From positions 1 to 33,164 of the forward strand of contig DATBLZ010000112.1 in the NCBI GenBank assembly GCA_036555065.1: 33,164 nucleotides of DNA, given 5' to 3'. The DNA comes from DATBLZ01 sp036555065. Lineage in GTDB: Bacteria > Pseudomonadota > Gammaproteobacteria > Steroidobacterales > Rariloculaceae. Below, piece by piece: positions 16,986 through 24,871 of the stretch. Numbering within the stretch: the stretch's first letter is position 1; every line of letters begins with the position of its first letter. The translations under genes and the position numbers were made by a program. The notes under the pieces are model-generated. The model saw nothing but the letters and a program-made list of their open reading frames with translations, was not told the DNA's origin and did no database searches.

Positions 16986-17726
16986 ATGCTTACAAACCTA
17001 GTTCGCATCGTGCTCGTCCAGCCGACTCATCCGGGCAACATCGGCGCAGCCGCGCGCGCGATGAAAACGATGGGATTGACCGACTTGGCGCTCGTCGCAC
17101 CGCTGCGCTTTCCGAGCGACGAGGCGACCGCGCGAGCCGCTGGCGCCGATGATGTGCTTAAGAACGCGCGCGTCGTCGCAACGCTCGTCGAGGCGATCTC
17201 GGATTGCGACCTCGTCGTCGGTGCGACTGCGCGGCTGCGGAGCTTCCGTTGGCCCGTCGTCGACGCGCGCCGATGCGCCGAGCTCATCTGGCAGCACGCG
17301 CCTCAGGGCCGGGCGGCCATCGTTGTCGGTCCGGAGCAATCGGGATTGACGAACGAGGACTTGGGCAGATGCCAGCAGCTCGTGCACATACCCACGAATC
17401 CGGAGTTTTCCTCGTTGAATTTGGCAATGGCCGTGCAGGTGCTTTGCTACGAGCTGCGCATGGCCAACCCGGAGCTCCGCGCGCAGTACGAGGAGAACCG
17501 CGGCGCGCCTTTTGCGACGGCGGCCGAGCTCGAGGGCTTTCACGCACATCTCGAGCGCGTGCTTTCCGAGGCCGGGTTCCTGCATCCCGTCCACCAGGTG
17601 CAGCTCAAGCTCAAATTGCGGCGCCTGTTTCACCGCGCGCGCATGGATCAGAACGAGATCAACATCCTGCGCGGCGCGCTCACGGCGCTCGATCCGAGCA
17701 AGCGCCGAACCGGCGAGTCCGCATGA
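16986..17726 (+). CDS. trmJ: tRNA (cytidine/uridine-2'-O)-methyltransferase TrmJ
   Basis: TrmJ is a SPOUT-fold methyltransferase that 2'-O-methylates position 32 of several tRNAs. The 246-residue product begins VRIVLVQPTHPGNIGAAARAM, the family signature, and has VVGPEQSGLTNEDL near residue 118 and IPTNPEFSSLNLAMAVQVLCYE, which form the S-adenosylmethionine-binding knot. The C-terminal extension of about 80 residues (HARMDQNEINILRG-like segment) distinguishes TrmJ from TrmL. The divergent suhB upstream and iscS downstream are the usual neighbours. It overlaps iscS by 4 nt (ATGA). Confidence 0.94.
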   Translation: MLTNLVRIVLVQPTHPGNIGAAARAMKTMGLTDLALVAPLRFPSDEATARAAGADDVLKNARVVATLVEAISDCDLVVGATARLRSFRWPVVDARRCAELIWQHAPQGRAAIVVGPEQSGLTNEDLGRCQQLVHIPTNPEFSSLNLAMAVQVLCYELRMANPELRAQYEENRGAPFATAAELEGFHAHLERVLSEAGFLHPVHQVQLKLKLRRLFHRARMDQNEINILRGALTALDPSKRRTGESA

Positions 17727-18889
17727 GACGGATCCTCTATTTCGACAACGCAGCGACGACTCCGGTAGATCCGCGCGTCGTCGAAGCCATGGTCGCGTGC
17801 TTAGGTCCAGAGCACGACTTCGCGAACCCGGCCTCAGCGCACGCGCTCGGGACGCGTGCGCGGCAGCTCGTCGAGCGTGCGCGCGCCGCCGTCGGCGCGC
17901 GCGTCAATGCGCCGCCAGCGCGCATCGCGTTCATGTCGGGCGCAACCGAGGCCAACAATCTCGCGCTCAAGGGAGCGCTGCGCGCGCGAGGCGCAGAACG
18001 TAAGCATCTCGTCACGACGCGGATCGAGCACAAGTCGATCCTCGAGAGCGCACGAACGCTGGAGCGCGATGGAGTCGCCGTCACGTACCTCGAATGCGAT
18101 GCGCAGGGCAACGTAACGCCTGAACAAGTCGACGCTGCGATCACTGAAGCTACGGTTCTGGTATCCGTGATGCACGTCAACAACGAAGTGGGCGTCATCG
18201 AGAACATTCCCGAGATCGCCCGCGTATGCCGCGCACGCGGAGTCCTGCTCCACGTCGATGCCGCGCAAAGCGCGGGCAAGATCCCGCTCGACGTCGCGGG
18301 TTGGGGCATTGATCTCTGCTCATTGACGGCGCACAAGATCAACGGGCCGAAGGGAATCGGCGCGCTCTATGTTCGGTCGGGCATCGCGCTCGCGCCGCTC
18401 GTCGACGGCGGCGAGCCCGAGATCGGGCTTCGCGGCGGCACGCTCGCGACACACCAAATCGTCGGCATGGGCAGGGCATTCGAGCTCGCCGACCCAGATG
18501 TCGAAGGCACGCGGCTCGCGCAGCTCCGCGAGGAGCTCTGGCTTGGGCTCGAAGCGTTGGGCGGCGTTACGCGCAACGGCAATCCCAAGCGCTGCGCGCC
18601 GCATATCCTGAGCGTGAGCCTGCGCGGCGTCGATGGGGCGAGCCTGCTCTTCGCATTGCCCGATATCGCGCTCTCGCAAGGGTCGGCCTGCAACTCGAGC
18701 GTTCCCGAGCCGTCGTATGTTTTGACCGCGCTCGGCTTGAGCGATGCCGTCGCGCAGAGCACGTTGCGCTTCGGTCTCGGGCGCTTCACCGAGTCCGCTG
18801 ACGTCGCTTACGCGCTCGAGCGCGTCGGTGCGGAATTCAATCGCTTGCGCGCGCTCGCGCGCGGGGCGCCGGCCTGGTGCTCGAGCTGA
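17723..18889 (+). CDS. iscS: Cysteine desulfurase, IscS-like
   Basis: This PLP enzyme converts cysteine to alanine and passes persulfide sulfur to Fe-S scaffolds and tRNA thiolation. The 388-residue product has YFDNAATTPVDPRV at the N-terminus, the HVNNEVGVIENI segment, VDAAQSAGKIPLDV, the PLP lysine in SLTAHKINGPKGIG and the catalytic cysteine in SQGSACNSS. The usual IscS loop is SACTS, so Asn replaces Thr here. It is about 16 residues shorter than Escherichia coli IscS (404), and its C-terminus (GAPAWCSS) lacks the usual scaffold-contacting tail. The start ATG overlaps the trmJ stop. No iscR precedes it; an IscU-like gene follows. Confidence 0.9.
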   Translation: MRRILYFDNAATTPVDPRVVEAMVACLGPEHDFANPASAHALGTRARQLVERARAAVGARVNAPPARIAFMSGATEANNLALKGALRARGAERKHLVTTRIEHKSILESARTLERDGVAVTYLECDAQGNVTPEQVDAAITEATVLVSVMHVNNEVGVIENIPEIARVCRARGVLLHVDAAQSAGKIPLDVAGWGIDLCSLTAHKINGPKGIGALYVRSGIALAPLVDGGEPEIGLRGGTLATHQIVGMGRAFELADPDVEGTRLAQLREELWLGLEALGGVTRNGNPKRCAPHILSVSLRGVDGASLLFALPDIALSQGSACNSSVPEPSYVLTALGLSDAVAQSTLRFGLGRFTESADVAYALERVGAEFNRLRALARGAPAWCSS

Positions 18890-18913
18890 TTTGGGTGTTG
18901 CAGGCCACTAGGC

Positions 18914-18919
18914 TAAACT
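18914..18919 (+). promoter_or_regulatory. Possible -10 before the IscU-like gene
   Basis: TAAACT lies 12 nt before ATG 18932 in the only sizeable gap (42 nt) between iscS and der. No Shine-Dalgarno is visible before this start, so a near-leaderless transcript is possible. It matches 4 of 6 consensus bases and is weak. Confidence 0.3.
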
Positions 18920-18931
18920 ATTGACTAATCT

Positions 18932-19357
18932 ATGGATTACAGCTCTGAAGTGGCGCAGCGTTTTCGCTCGTCCCAAAGAGCAGGTGCGCTTGCGGGCGAG
19001 ACAGGGAGCATAGTCTGCGGCGAGGCCGAGGATCGAAGCCTCAATGTCTGGGTGCGATTTTGCGTCCGCGCGCATGGCGGCCGGCTGCAGAAGGTGCAGT
19101 ACGAGGTGTTCGGCTGCCCGCACACGATCGCGGCGGCGGCAGCGGCCGCGGAGTGGCTCGAAGGCCGCGACGCGGGGGCACTGAACGCGTGGGATGCGCA
19201 CGTCACGGCCCGGGCGCTCGAGGTGCCGACGGAAAAACTCGGCAAGCTCCTGCGGATAGAGGACGCCTTGCGGGCCTGCGGGCGTGAGCTTAAGAAAACG
19301 GAATTCGGCGACGGAAGCACAAATGGCAGTATCGTTGACGCAAAGCGCAGCCGATAG
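18932..19357 (+). CDS. Divergent IscU-like Fe-S scaffold protein lacking the third ligand set
   Basis: IscU builds 2Fe-2S clusters on three cysteines and a neighbouring acidic residue. This 141-residue protein aligns along its length: YSSEVAQRFR at the start, C29 in SIVCGEAED (IscU C37, with Glu replacing the usual Asp), C62 in FGCPHTIAAAAAAAEWLEG (IscU C63) and KLGKLLRIEDAL near 102-113. At the last site IscU has HCSILAEDAI, so His105 and Cys106 are replaced by Gly and Lys. The LPPVK motif recognised by HscA is also lost (VPTEK). A C-terminal tail of about 25 residues has no counterpart. It sits between iscS and iscA, overlapping iscA by 35 nt. It may be a scaffold with altered ligands, using C44 or C116, or a regulator of IscS. 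Confidence 0.75.
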   Translation: MDYSSEVAQRFRSSQRAGALAGETGSIVCGEAEDRSLNVWVRFCVRAHGGRLQKVQYEVFGCPHTIAAAAAAAEWLEGRDAGALNAWDAHVTARALEVPTEKLGKLLRIEDALRACGRELKKTEFGDGSTNGSIVDAKRSR

Positions 19358-19646
19358 GATCAGGAGCTATCTCGCGACTCGCGGCCGCGGCGTGGGTCTG
19401 CGCGTGGGCGTGAAGAAGACCGGGTGCTCCGGTTACGCCTACGTCGTCGATTACGCCGACGCAGTCGCAGCCGACGACGTCGTTTTCGAGCAAGGCGGCG
19501 TGAGGATCGTCGTCGATGCCGAGAGTCTTGCGCTCATCGACGGAACAGAGGTCGATTTCGTCAAGCAAGGGCTCAACGAGGCCTTCAAGTTTCGCAACCC
19601 CAACGTCAAAGGTGAATGCGGGTGCGGCGAGAGCTTCAGTGTTTAG
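19323..19646 (+). CDS. iscA: Iron-sulfur cluster assembly protein IscA
   Basis: IscA is an A-type carrier that moves Fe-S clusters or iron to target proteins. ATG 19323 gives 107 residues, the same as Escherichia coli IscA, and the three conserved cysteines fall at the same places: C35 (KKTGCSGYAY), C99 and C101 (GECGCGESF). A GGAAG ribosome site lies upstream inside the end of the IscU-like gene, so translation is coupled to it. ndk follows after 10 nt. The intact ligand set contrasts with the degenerate scaffold next to it. Confidence 0.94.
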   Translation: MAVSLTQSAADRIRSYLATRGRGVGLRVGVKKTGCSGYAYVVDYADAVAADDVVFEQGGVRIVVDAESLALIDGTEVDFVKQGLNEAFKFRNPNVKGECGCGESFSV

Positions 19647-19656
19647 CGGGTGGTAA

Positions 19657-20088
19657 ATGACTGTCGAACGAACTCTATCGATCATCAAACCCGACGGCGT
19701 CGAGAAGAACCTCATCGGCGAGGTCTATCGGCGCTTCGAGCGCGCGGGCCTGCGAATCATCGGCGCGAAAATGCTGCGCCTGAGCCGCGCCCAGGCCGAA
19801 GGTTTTTACGCCGTGCACAAGGCACGGCCGTTCTTCAAGGACCTTGTCGCGTACATGACCTCGGGACCCGTGATGGTGCAGACGCTCGAAGGCGAGGGGG
19901 CGATTCAAAAGAATCGCGACATCATGGGTGCGACGAATCCGAAGGACGCGAACCCCGGCACGATTCGCGCCGACTTTGCGAAATCGATCGAAGAGAACGT
20001 CGTCCACGGCTCCGACGGCCCGGCAACTGCGGCGACGGAGATCGCGTACTTCTTCAAAGAGGGTGAGCTTTGTCCGCGGACGCGTTGA
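19657..20088 (+). CDS. ndk: Nucleoside diphosphate kinase
   Basis: Ndk exchanges the terminal phosphate between nucleoside di- and triphosphates, keeping dNTP pools balanced. The 143-residue product has the family start ERTLSIIKPDGVEKNLIG, the substrate segment RPFFKDLVAYMTSGPV, and the phosphorylated histidine H117 in VVHGSDG. The residue after SD is Gly, where Ser is usual. ATG 19657 is 10 nt after iscA. The gene overlaps rlmN by 19 nt; ndk-rlmN is a conserved gammaproteobacterial pair. Confidence 0.96.
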   Translation: MTVERTLSIIKPDGVEKNLIGEVYRRFERAGLRIIGAKMLRLSRAQAEGFYAVHKARPFFKDLVAYMTSGPVMVQTLEGEGAIQKNRDIMGATNPKDANPGTIRADFAKSIEENVVHGSDGPATAATEIAYFFKEGELCPRTR

Positions 20089-21203
20089 CCGCAGGTGCCG
20101 CAATCGCGGCTAAAGCCGCTCCCACGAGCTCGGAACGGCTCAATTTGCTCGGTGTCACGCGCGATGCGCTGACCGAGCTCATGGAGTCGCTCGGCCGCCG
20201 GCCGTTTCACGCAGAGCAAATCATGCGCTGGCTCTACCAACGGCGCGTGCTCGATTTCAAAGCAATGACCGATTTGAGCCAGGACTTGCGCCGCGAGCTC
20301 GCCGCGATCGCCTCGCTCGACGTGCCCCGCGTCGCTTCGGCACAAGAATCCGTGGACGGCACGCGTAAATGGCTGCTCGACGTCGGCGCCGGCCAAGCGA
20401 TCGAAACCGTCTTCATTCCCGAGCCGCGCAGAAACACGCTCTGCGTCTCTTCGCAGGCGGGTTGCGCGCTCGATTGCGCGTTCTGCGCGACGGGCCATGA
20501 GGGCTTCAACCGCAATCTTTCCGCCGCCGAGATTCTCGCCCAAGTGGTTCTCGCAAGCTCGGCGGTTGCGCCCGCCGAGATAAGCAACATCGTCTTCATG
20601 GGCATGGGCGAGCCGCTCGCGAACTACAAGAACGTCATCCCGGTTGTGCAGCTTCTGCTCGACGATTGCGCGTTCGGCCTGTCGCGCCGGCGCGTGACGA
20701 TCAGCACGGCAGGGCTCGTGCCGCAGATTCGAAGGCTGGCCGACGAGTGCAACGTCGCACTCGCCGTGTCGTTGCATGCGCCCGACGACGCGCTCCGCGA
20801 CGAGCTCGTGCCGATCAATCGCATCCATCCGATCGCCGAGCTGCTCGACGCCTGCTGGCACTACGCGAGCGTGCTCGCGTCCCGGCAAATCACATTCGAA
20901 TACGTGATGCTCGACGGCGTCAACGACACGCCGGAGCATGCGCGCATGCTCGTGAAACTGCTGCGCCGCCGGCCTGCGAAGGTCAATCTGATCCCGTTCA
21001 ACGCGTTTCCCGAGGCGCGTTTCCGCTGCTCCACACCCGAAGCGATCGACGAATTCTGGCAAACGCTCCGCTCTGCCGGCATCATCGCGACGGTCCGCAG
21101 GTCGCGCGGCGATGACATCGCTGCGGCGTGCGGACAGCTCGCCGGGCGTGTCCGGGACCGGCGGACCGTGCGGTTGAGCGACAAGCTCGTGAGGGCGACA
21201 TGA
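20070..21203 (+). CDS. rlmN: 23S rRNA/tRNA adenine-C2 methyltransferase RlmN
   Basis: RlmN is a radical SAM enzyme that methylates A2503 of 23S rRNA and A37 of some tRNAs. The 377-residue product has the radical SAM cysteines C132, C136 and C139 (GCALDCAFCATG), C125 ahead of them, and a C-terminal catalytic cysteine near 354 (IAAACGQLA). TTG 20070 is chosen because GAGGGTG lies just upstream; TTG 20085 is an alternative. Homology to known RlmN begins only near residue 22 (ERLNLLGV). The residues before it include I12-T19, encoded by an in-frame REP element (copy B). The gene overlaps ndk and, by 4 nt, pilF. Confidence 0.95.
   Translation: MSADALTAGAAIAAKAAPTSSERLNLLGVTRDALTELMESLGRRPFHAEQIMRWLYQRRVLDFKAMTDLSQDLRRELAAIASLDVPRVASAQESVDGTRKWLLDVGAGQAIETVFIPEPRRNTLCVSSQAGCALDCAFCATGHEGFNRNLSAAEILAQVVLASSAVAPAEISNIVFMGMGEPLANYKNVIPVVQLLLDDCAFGLSRRRVTISTAGLVPQIRRLADECNVALAVSLHAPDDALRDELVPINRIHPIAELLDACWHYASVLASRQITFEYVMLDGVNDTPEHARMLVKLLRRRPAKVNLIPFNAFPEARFRCSTPEAIDEFWQTLRSAGIIATVRRSRGDDIAAACGQLAGRVRDRRTVRLSDKLVRAT
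20103..20125 (-). repeat. REP element copy B inside the rlmN N-terminal coding region
   Basis: On the minus strand this reads GTGGGAGCGGCTTTAG then CCGCGAT, the best palindromic match of the four copies. It lies in phase with rlmN so that the gene reads IAAKAAPT across it without meeting the TAA present in another frame. Confidence 0.85.
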
Positions 21204-21964
21204 TGACGAGGAGCTTGATGGCGGGGTTTGCGGTCAGCGCTTTGCTGTCGGCATGCGTGACGACGACCTCGGAACCGGAAATCTCGGACGACGAAGCCGC
21301 CGTCGCCAACATGAATTTGGGAATAGGCTACTTGCGCCAAGGCCGGCCCGATGCGGCCGTGGATGCGCTCGAGCGCGCCGTCGACCTGAATCCGCGGCTC
21401 GCGACCGCGCATAGCGCGCTTGCGCTCGCTTACGATCAGCTCGACGAGCCGGATCAAGCCGAGGATCACCACCGCCGCGCGACCGAGATCGATCCCGGCG
21501 ACGCCGACGTACAAAACAGCTATGCCGTGTTCCTGTGTCGCCAGAACCGCTGGTCCGATGCGGAGCGCTATTTCAAACGCGCAGTCGCGGACGAGCGTTA
21601 CGCGCTGCGAGCGACGGCGTATGTGAATGCGGGCAACTGCGCGCGCGGCGCGAATGAGCTCGCTAAAGCCGAGGAGAGCTATCGCGCGGCGCTCGAGATC
21701 GACTCTGCCAATACCGACGCAATGGCCGGCATGGTCGAGATCGCTGTGCACAACGAGAACTACCTCCAGGCGCGTGCGTTCATTCAACGCTTGTTCGTGA
21801 CCGCGCCGCCGACGCCATACCATCTGCTCGTCTGTTACGGCGTCGAGCAGCGACTCGGCGACATGGCTGCGGCTGAGAGCTGTGCACGGCAGCTGCGCAC
21901 CAATTTCCCTAATTCGACGGAAGCGATCCGTCTACGCGAGCTCGAGCGCAATGCGGCCCAATGA
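21200..21964 (+). CDS. pilF: Type IV pilus assembly lipoprotein PilF (PilW-like)
   Basis: PilF is an outer-membrane TPR lipoprotein that helps secretin assembly in type IV pilus systems. The 254-residue product has a lipoprotein signal with lipobox LSAC (C19), followed by four or more TPR-like helix pairs, for example NLGIGYLRQGRPDAAVDALERA and KAEESYRAALEID. ATG 21200 has GAGGG upstream; a second ATG follows immediately at 21203. It overlaps rlmN by 4 nt and rodZ by 14 nt. The rlmN-pilF-rodZ order is widespread, and the gene may be kept for this operon even without pili; no other pilus gene is in the window. Confidence 0.9.
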   Translation: MMTRSLMAGFAVSALLSACVTTTSEPEISDDEAAVANMNLGIGYLRQGRPDAAVDALERAVDLNPRLATAHSALALAYDQLDEPDQAEDHHRRATEIDPGDADVQNSYAVFLCRQNRWSDAERYFKRAVADERYALRATAYVNAGNCARGANELAKAEESYRAALEIDSANTDAMAGMVEIAVHNENYLQARAFIQRLFVTAPPTPYHLLVCYGVEQRLGDMAAAESCARQLRTNFPNSTEAIRLRELERNAAQ

Positions 21965-22907
21965 CGAGTCTCCAGGACGCGAGGCGCACGCTGCGGGGGG
22001 CGGAGGGCTCGAAAAGACCTTCGCCGCGGCACGCGCAGCGCGCGGCCTCACGATCGAGGAGATCGCGACCGAGCTTCGAATCGAGCCGCGCCTGCTGCGC
22101 GCGCTCGAGCAAGGCCGTTTCGAGGATCTCGGTCCGCCGGTTTTCGCGAAGGGCTACTTGAAGCAATACGGCAACCGCCTCGGCCTCAAATACGATGACT
22201 TGCTCGCGGAATACTATCGGCTCGTCGAGCCGAAGGACGTCGCGCTCGCGCCGTCGCGGACGATCAAGCTCCGCGATGAGCGGCAGATTACCGTCTGGAT
22301 AATCGCCGCGCTCGCGCTCGCGTTGCTCGGCGTATTTCTCTTGGTCTGGTGGCTCGACGAGCCCGCCGGCGTGCGCGCGCCGGCGGTTCCCGATGACGGC
22401 GACCCGCCCGCCACGGCGGTCGGCGACGCCGGCGCTCCACGCGGCGCAAATGTCGCGGCAGCCGAGCCCGCGGCCGCGGTGCCTGGCGCCGAGACCGAGC
22501 CGTCTGCGCCCCCGGCGGGCGAAGCGGAGGCCCGCGTTACTGAATCGGCCGGCGAAGACGCCGCACCGGCGGGCGCCGCGGTCGCGACTGCGGCCGGCAC
22601 TCCTGCTGCGGCTCCGGGCTCGCCCACGGCATTCGCGCCCGAGCCGGCGGGTCCGACGCTGACCCTGGAATTCACGTTTCTCGAGGATTGCTGGCTCGAG
22701 GCAACCGACGCGCGCGGCGCGCGCTTGTTCTACGGGCTCGGCCAGGCGGGTGCGCTGCGCAGAGTGAGCGGGGCGCCGCCGATTGATGTCTTTCTCGGCA
22801 ACGCGAACGGCGTTTCGCTCACGGTCGACGGGGAGCCGTACGTCGTACCGATCCGCGATCGCCAGCGTAATCTCGCGCGCTTCGTCGTCGACCGGCGCAC
22901 GGACTGA
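21951..22907 (+). CDS. rodZ: Cytoskeletal/cell-shape protein RodZ
   Basis: RodZ links MreB filaments to the inner membrane and cell-wall synthesis. The 318-residue product has an N-terminal Xre-like helix-turn-helix domain (about 20-95, EKTFAAARAARGLTIEEIA and FAKGYLKQYGNRLGL), a basic stretch, one membrane segment (113-134), a long Ala/Pro/Glu-rich periplasmic linker (about 138-240) and a C-terminal beta domain (DUF4115) with EFTFLEDCWLEATDARG. ATG 21951 overlaps the pilF end. The linker is low-complexity and GC-rich. hisS begins 6 nt after the stop, so ispG, which often lies between rodZ and hisS, is missing here. Confidence 0.92.
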   Translation: MRPNDESPGREAHAAGGGGLEKTFAAARAARGLTIEEIATELRIEPRLLRALEQGRFEDLGPPVFAKGYLKQYGNRLGLKYDDLLAEYYRLVEPKDVALAPSRTIKLRDERQITVWIIAALALALLGVFLLVWWLDEPAGVRAPAVPDDGDPPATAVGDAGAPRGANVAAAEPAAAVPGAETEPSAPPAGEAEARVTESAGEDAAPAGAAVATAAGTPAAAPGSPTAFAPEPAGPTLTLEFTFLEDCWLEATDARGARLFYGLGQAGALRRVSGAPPIDVFLGNANGVSLTVDGEPYVVPIRDRQRNLARFVVDRRTD

Positions 22908-22913
22908 TCGCGC

Positions 22914-24200
22914 ATGAGCCACCTGATCCAGCCCGTGCGGGGCATGAACGACGTTCTCGCCGAGGACGCACCGCTTTGGGAGCAGCTCGAGTCCTCTGCT
23001 GCAGAGCTCTTCAGCGCGTACGGTTACGAGCGCATACGCCTCCCCGTGCTCGAGAGAACGGAGCTCTTTCAACGTTCGATCGGCGAGCTTACGGACATCG
23101 TCGAGAAGGAGATGTACACGTTCACGGATCGCAACGAGGAGAGCGTTACGTTGCGTCCCGAGGCCACAGCCGGCGTCGTGCGCGCGGCTCTGACGAATGG
23201 CCTGCTGCACAACCAACAGCAGAAGCTCTGGTGCAGCGGGCCGATGTTTCGGCGTGAAAAGCCGCAGAAAGGACGCTATCGCCAGTTCCATCAGTTGAGC
23301 ATCGAGGCGCTCGGCTATGCCGAGCCCGAGGTCGATGCCGAGCTCATCGTCATCTCGGCGCGGCTCTGGCGTGCGCTCGGTATCAAGAGCGTCACTTTGG
23401 AGATGAACTCGCTCGGCACGGCCGAGGCGAGGGCCGCATACAAGCGGGCGCTCGTCGAGTATTTCTCGCGCCACCGCGCCGATCTCGACGAGGACGGCCT
23501 GCGGCGCCTCGAGCGCAACCCGATGCGTATCCTCGACAGCAAGAACCCGCACATGCGCCCGGTCGTCTCCGGGGCCCCGCTCCTCACGGACTATCTCGAC
23601 GCCGAGTCGCGCGCGCATTTCGCCCACGTTCAGGGTCTCTTGAGCGATGCGGGTATCGCGTTCACGCTGAATCCGCGGCTCGTTCGCGGCCTCGATTATT
23701 ATTCGCGAACGGTGTTCGAGTGGCTCACGGACCGTCTCGGCGCGCAGGGCGCCGTATGCTCGGGCGGGCGCTACGACGGCCTCGTCGCGCAGCTCGGCGG
23801 CCGCGATACGCCGGCCGTGGGCTGGGCGCTCGGTGTCGAGCGTGTCGTCGAGCTCATGCGCGCGGACGGCTGGCGCGAGCCGCTGCCCGTGCCCGATGTT
23901 CTCGTCATCGGCGTCGGCGAGACCGTGCGGCGTAAGACCTTCGCGGTCGCTGAGAGTCTGCGCAATCGCGTGCCGGGCTTGCGCGTGTTGCTCGCGCAGC
24001 CGCAGGCCGGCCTGAAGACGCAGCTCAAGCGCGCCGATAAATCGGGCGCGCGCTATGCGCTCATCATTGGCGAAGACGAGCTCGCCTCGGATAAAGTGAG
24101 TCTCAAAGCGCTGCGCGCGGAGGCTCCGCAACGGTCGTTGACGCTCGATGAAACCATCGAGGTGTTACGACGCGAGGCGGACGCCGGTCAGCGCGAGTGA
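22914..24200 (+). CDS. hisS: Histidine-tRNA ligase
   Basis: HisRS charges tRNA-His and is a class II aminoacyl-tRNA synthetase. The 428-residue product has IQPVRGMNDVLAEDAPLWE at the N-terminus, motif 2 as FRREKPQKGRYRQFHQ, the histidine-binding motifs LVRGLDYYSRTVFEW and CSGGRYDGLVAQLGG, motif 3 as VGWALGVERVVELM and a C-terminal anticodon-binding domain. Length fits the family (about 424). It starts 6 nt after rodZ and ends 14 nt before yfgM. Confidence 0.97.
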   Translation: MSHLIQPVRGMNDVLAEDAPLWEQLESSAAELFSAYGYERIRLPVLERTELFQRSIGELTDIVEKEMYTFTDRNEESVTLRPEATAGVVRAALTNGLLHNQQQKLWCSGPMFRREKPQKGRYRQFHQLSIEALGYAEPEVDAELIVISARLWRALGIKSVTLEMNSLGTAEARAAYKRALVEYFSRHRADLDEDGLRRLERNPMRILDSKNPHMRPVVSGAPLLTDYLDAESRAHFAHVQGLLSDAGIAFTLNPRLVRGLDYYSRTVFEWLTDRLGAQGAVCSGGRYDGLVAQLGGRDTPAVGWALGVERVVELMRADGWREPLPVPDVLVIGVGETVRRKTFAVAESLRNRVPGLRVLLAQPQAGLKTQLKRADKSGARYALIIGEDELASDKVSLKALRAEAPQRSLTLDETIEVLRREADAGQRE

Positions 24201-24214
24201 TCGCGGAGGTCCTC

Positions 24215-24871
24215 GTGGACGATTATCTGACGGAAAAAGAACAAGTCGAAGTCATCAGACGCTGGTGGAACGAGAACGGTTGGTATTTGATCGGCGGCGT
24301 CGCCATCGCCGCGCTCGGATACTTCGGTTATGGGCAATACCAAGACTATCGAGACCGACAGAGCGAGCGCGCAGCGAGTCTCTATCTGCAGCTCACCGAA
24401 ACCCTTACCGACGACCGCGGCCGCAGCGACGAGCTGCTCGCCCAACTACGCGACGAATATCCGCAGAGCCCCTATGCGCAGCAAGCGGGTCTGCTCGTCG
24501 CGAAAGAGTATCTAATCAGCGATACGGCGCGCGCTGAAAGCGAGCTGCGCCGCGTCATGACGGAAAGCACCGATCCCGGCCTCGCATTCGTTGCCCGCCT
24601 GCGTCTTGCGCGAGTGCTCATATACCGGGAGAGCTACCAGGACGCTCTCCAGGTGCTGGAAGTCGAAGACGCCGGTGAGTTTGCGGCTCGGCTCAACGAG
24701 CTCAAAGGCGACGTGCATGCGGCGATGGGGGACATCGATGCTGCGCGCTCCGCATACACACAGGCGCTCACGGCACCCGGGGCCGAGAGCGTCGACCGCA
24801 ACTACGTGCAAATGAAGCTCAACAGTCTGCAGGCGCCGGCAAGCGTCGTTGCTGCGGAGGGCGGTGCGTGA
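24215..24871 (+). CDS. yfgM: YfgM family TPR membrane protein, ancillary SecYEG translocon subunit
   Basis: YfgM is an inner-membrane protein with a periplasmic TPR domain that contacts SecYEG and the chaperone PpiD in Escherichia coli. GTG 24215 is chosen because GGAGG lies 5 nt upstream and the product then starts DDYLTEKEQVEVIRRWWNENG as in relatives. The 218-residue protein has one membrane segment (about 21-40) and a helical repeat domain with AQQAGLLVAKEYL and LNELKGDVHAAMGD. It overlaps bamB by 4 nt (GTGA). The hisS-yfgM-bamB-der order is conserved. Confidence 0.92.
   Translation: MDDYLTEKEQVEVIRRWWNENGWYLIGGVAIAALGYFGYGQYQDYRDRQSERAASLYLQLTETLTDDRGRSDELLAQLRDEYPQSPYAQQAGLLVAKEYLISDTARAESELRRVMTESTDPGLAFVARLRLARVLIYRESYQDALQVLEVEDAGEFAARLNELKGDVHAAMGDIDAARSAYTQALTAPGAESVDRNYVQMKLNSLQAPASVVAAEGGA

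Noticed and set aside
21909..24131. 740-codon minus-strand frame opposite rodZ and hisS
   Set aside because: It crosses two conserved genes and shows no family similarity; high GC removes stop codons from the antisense frame.
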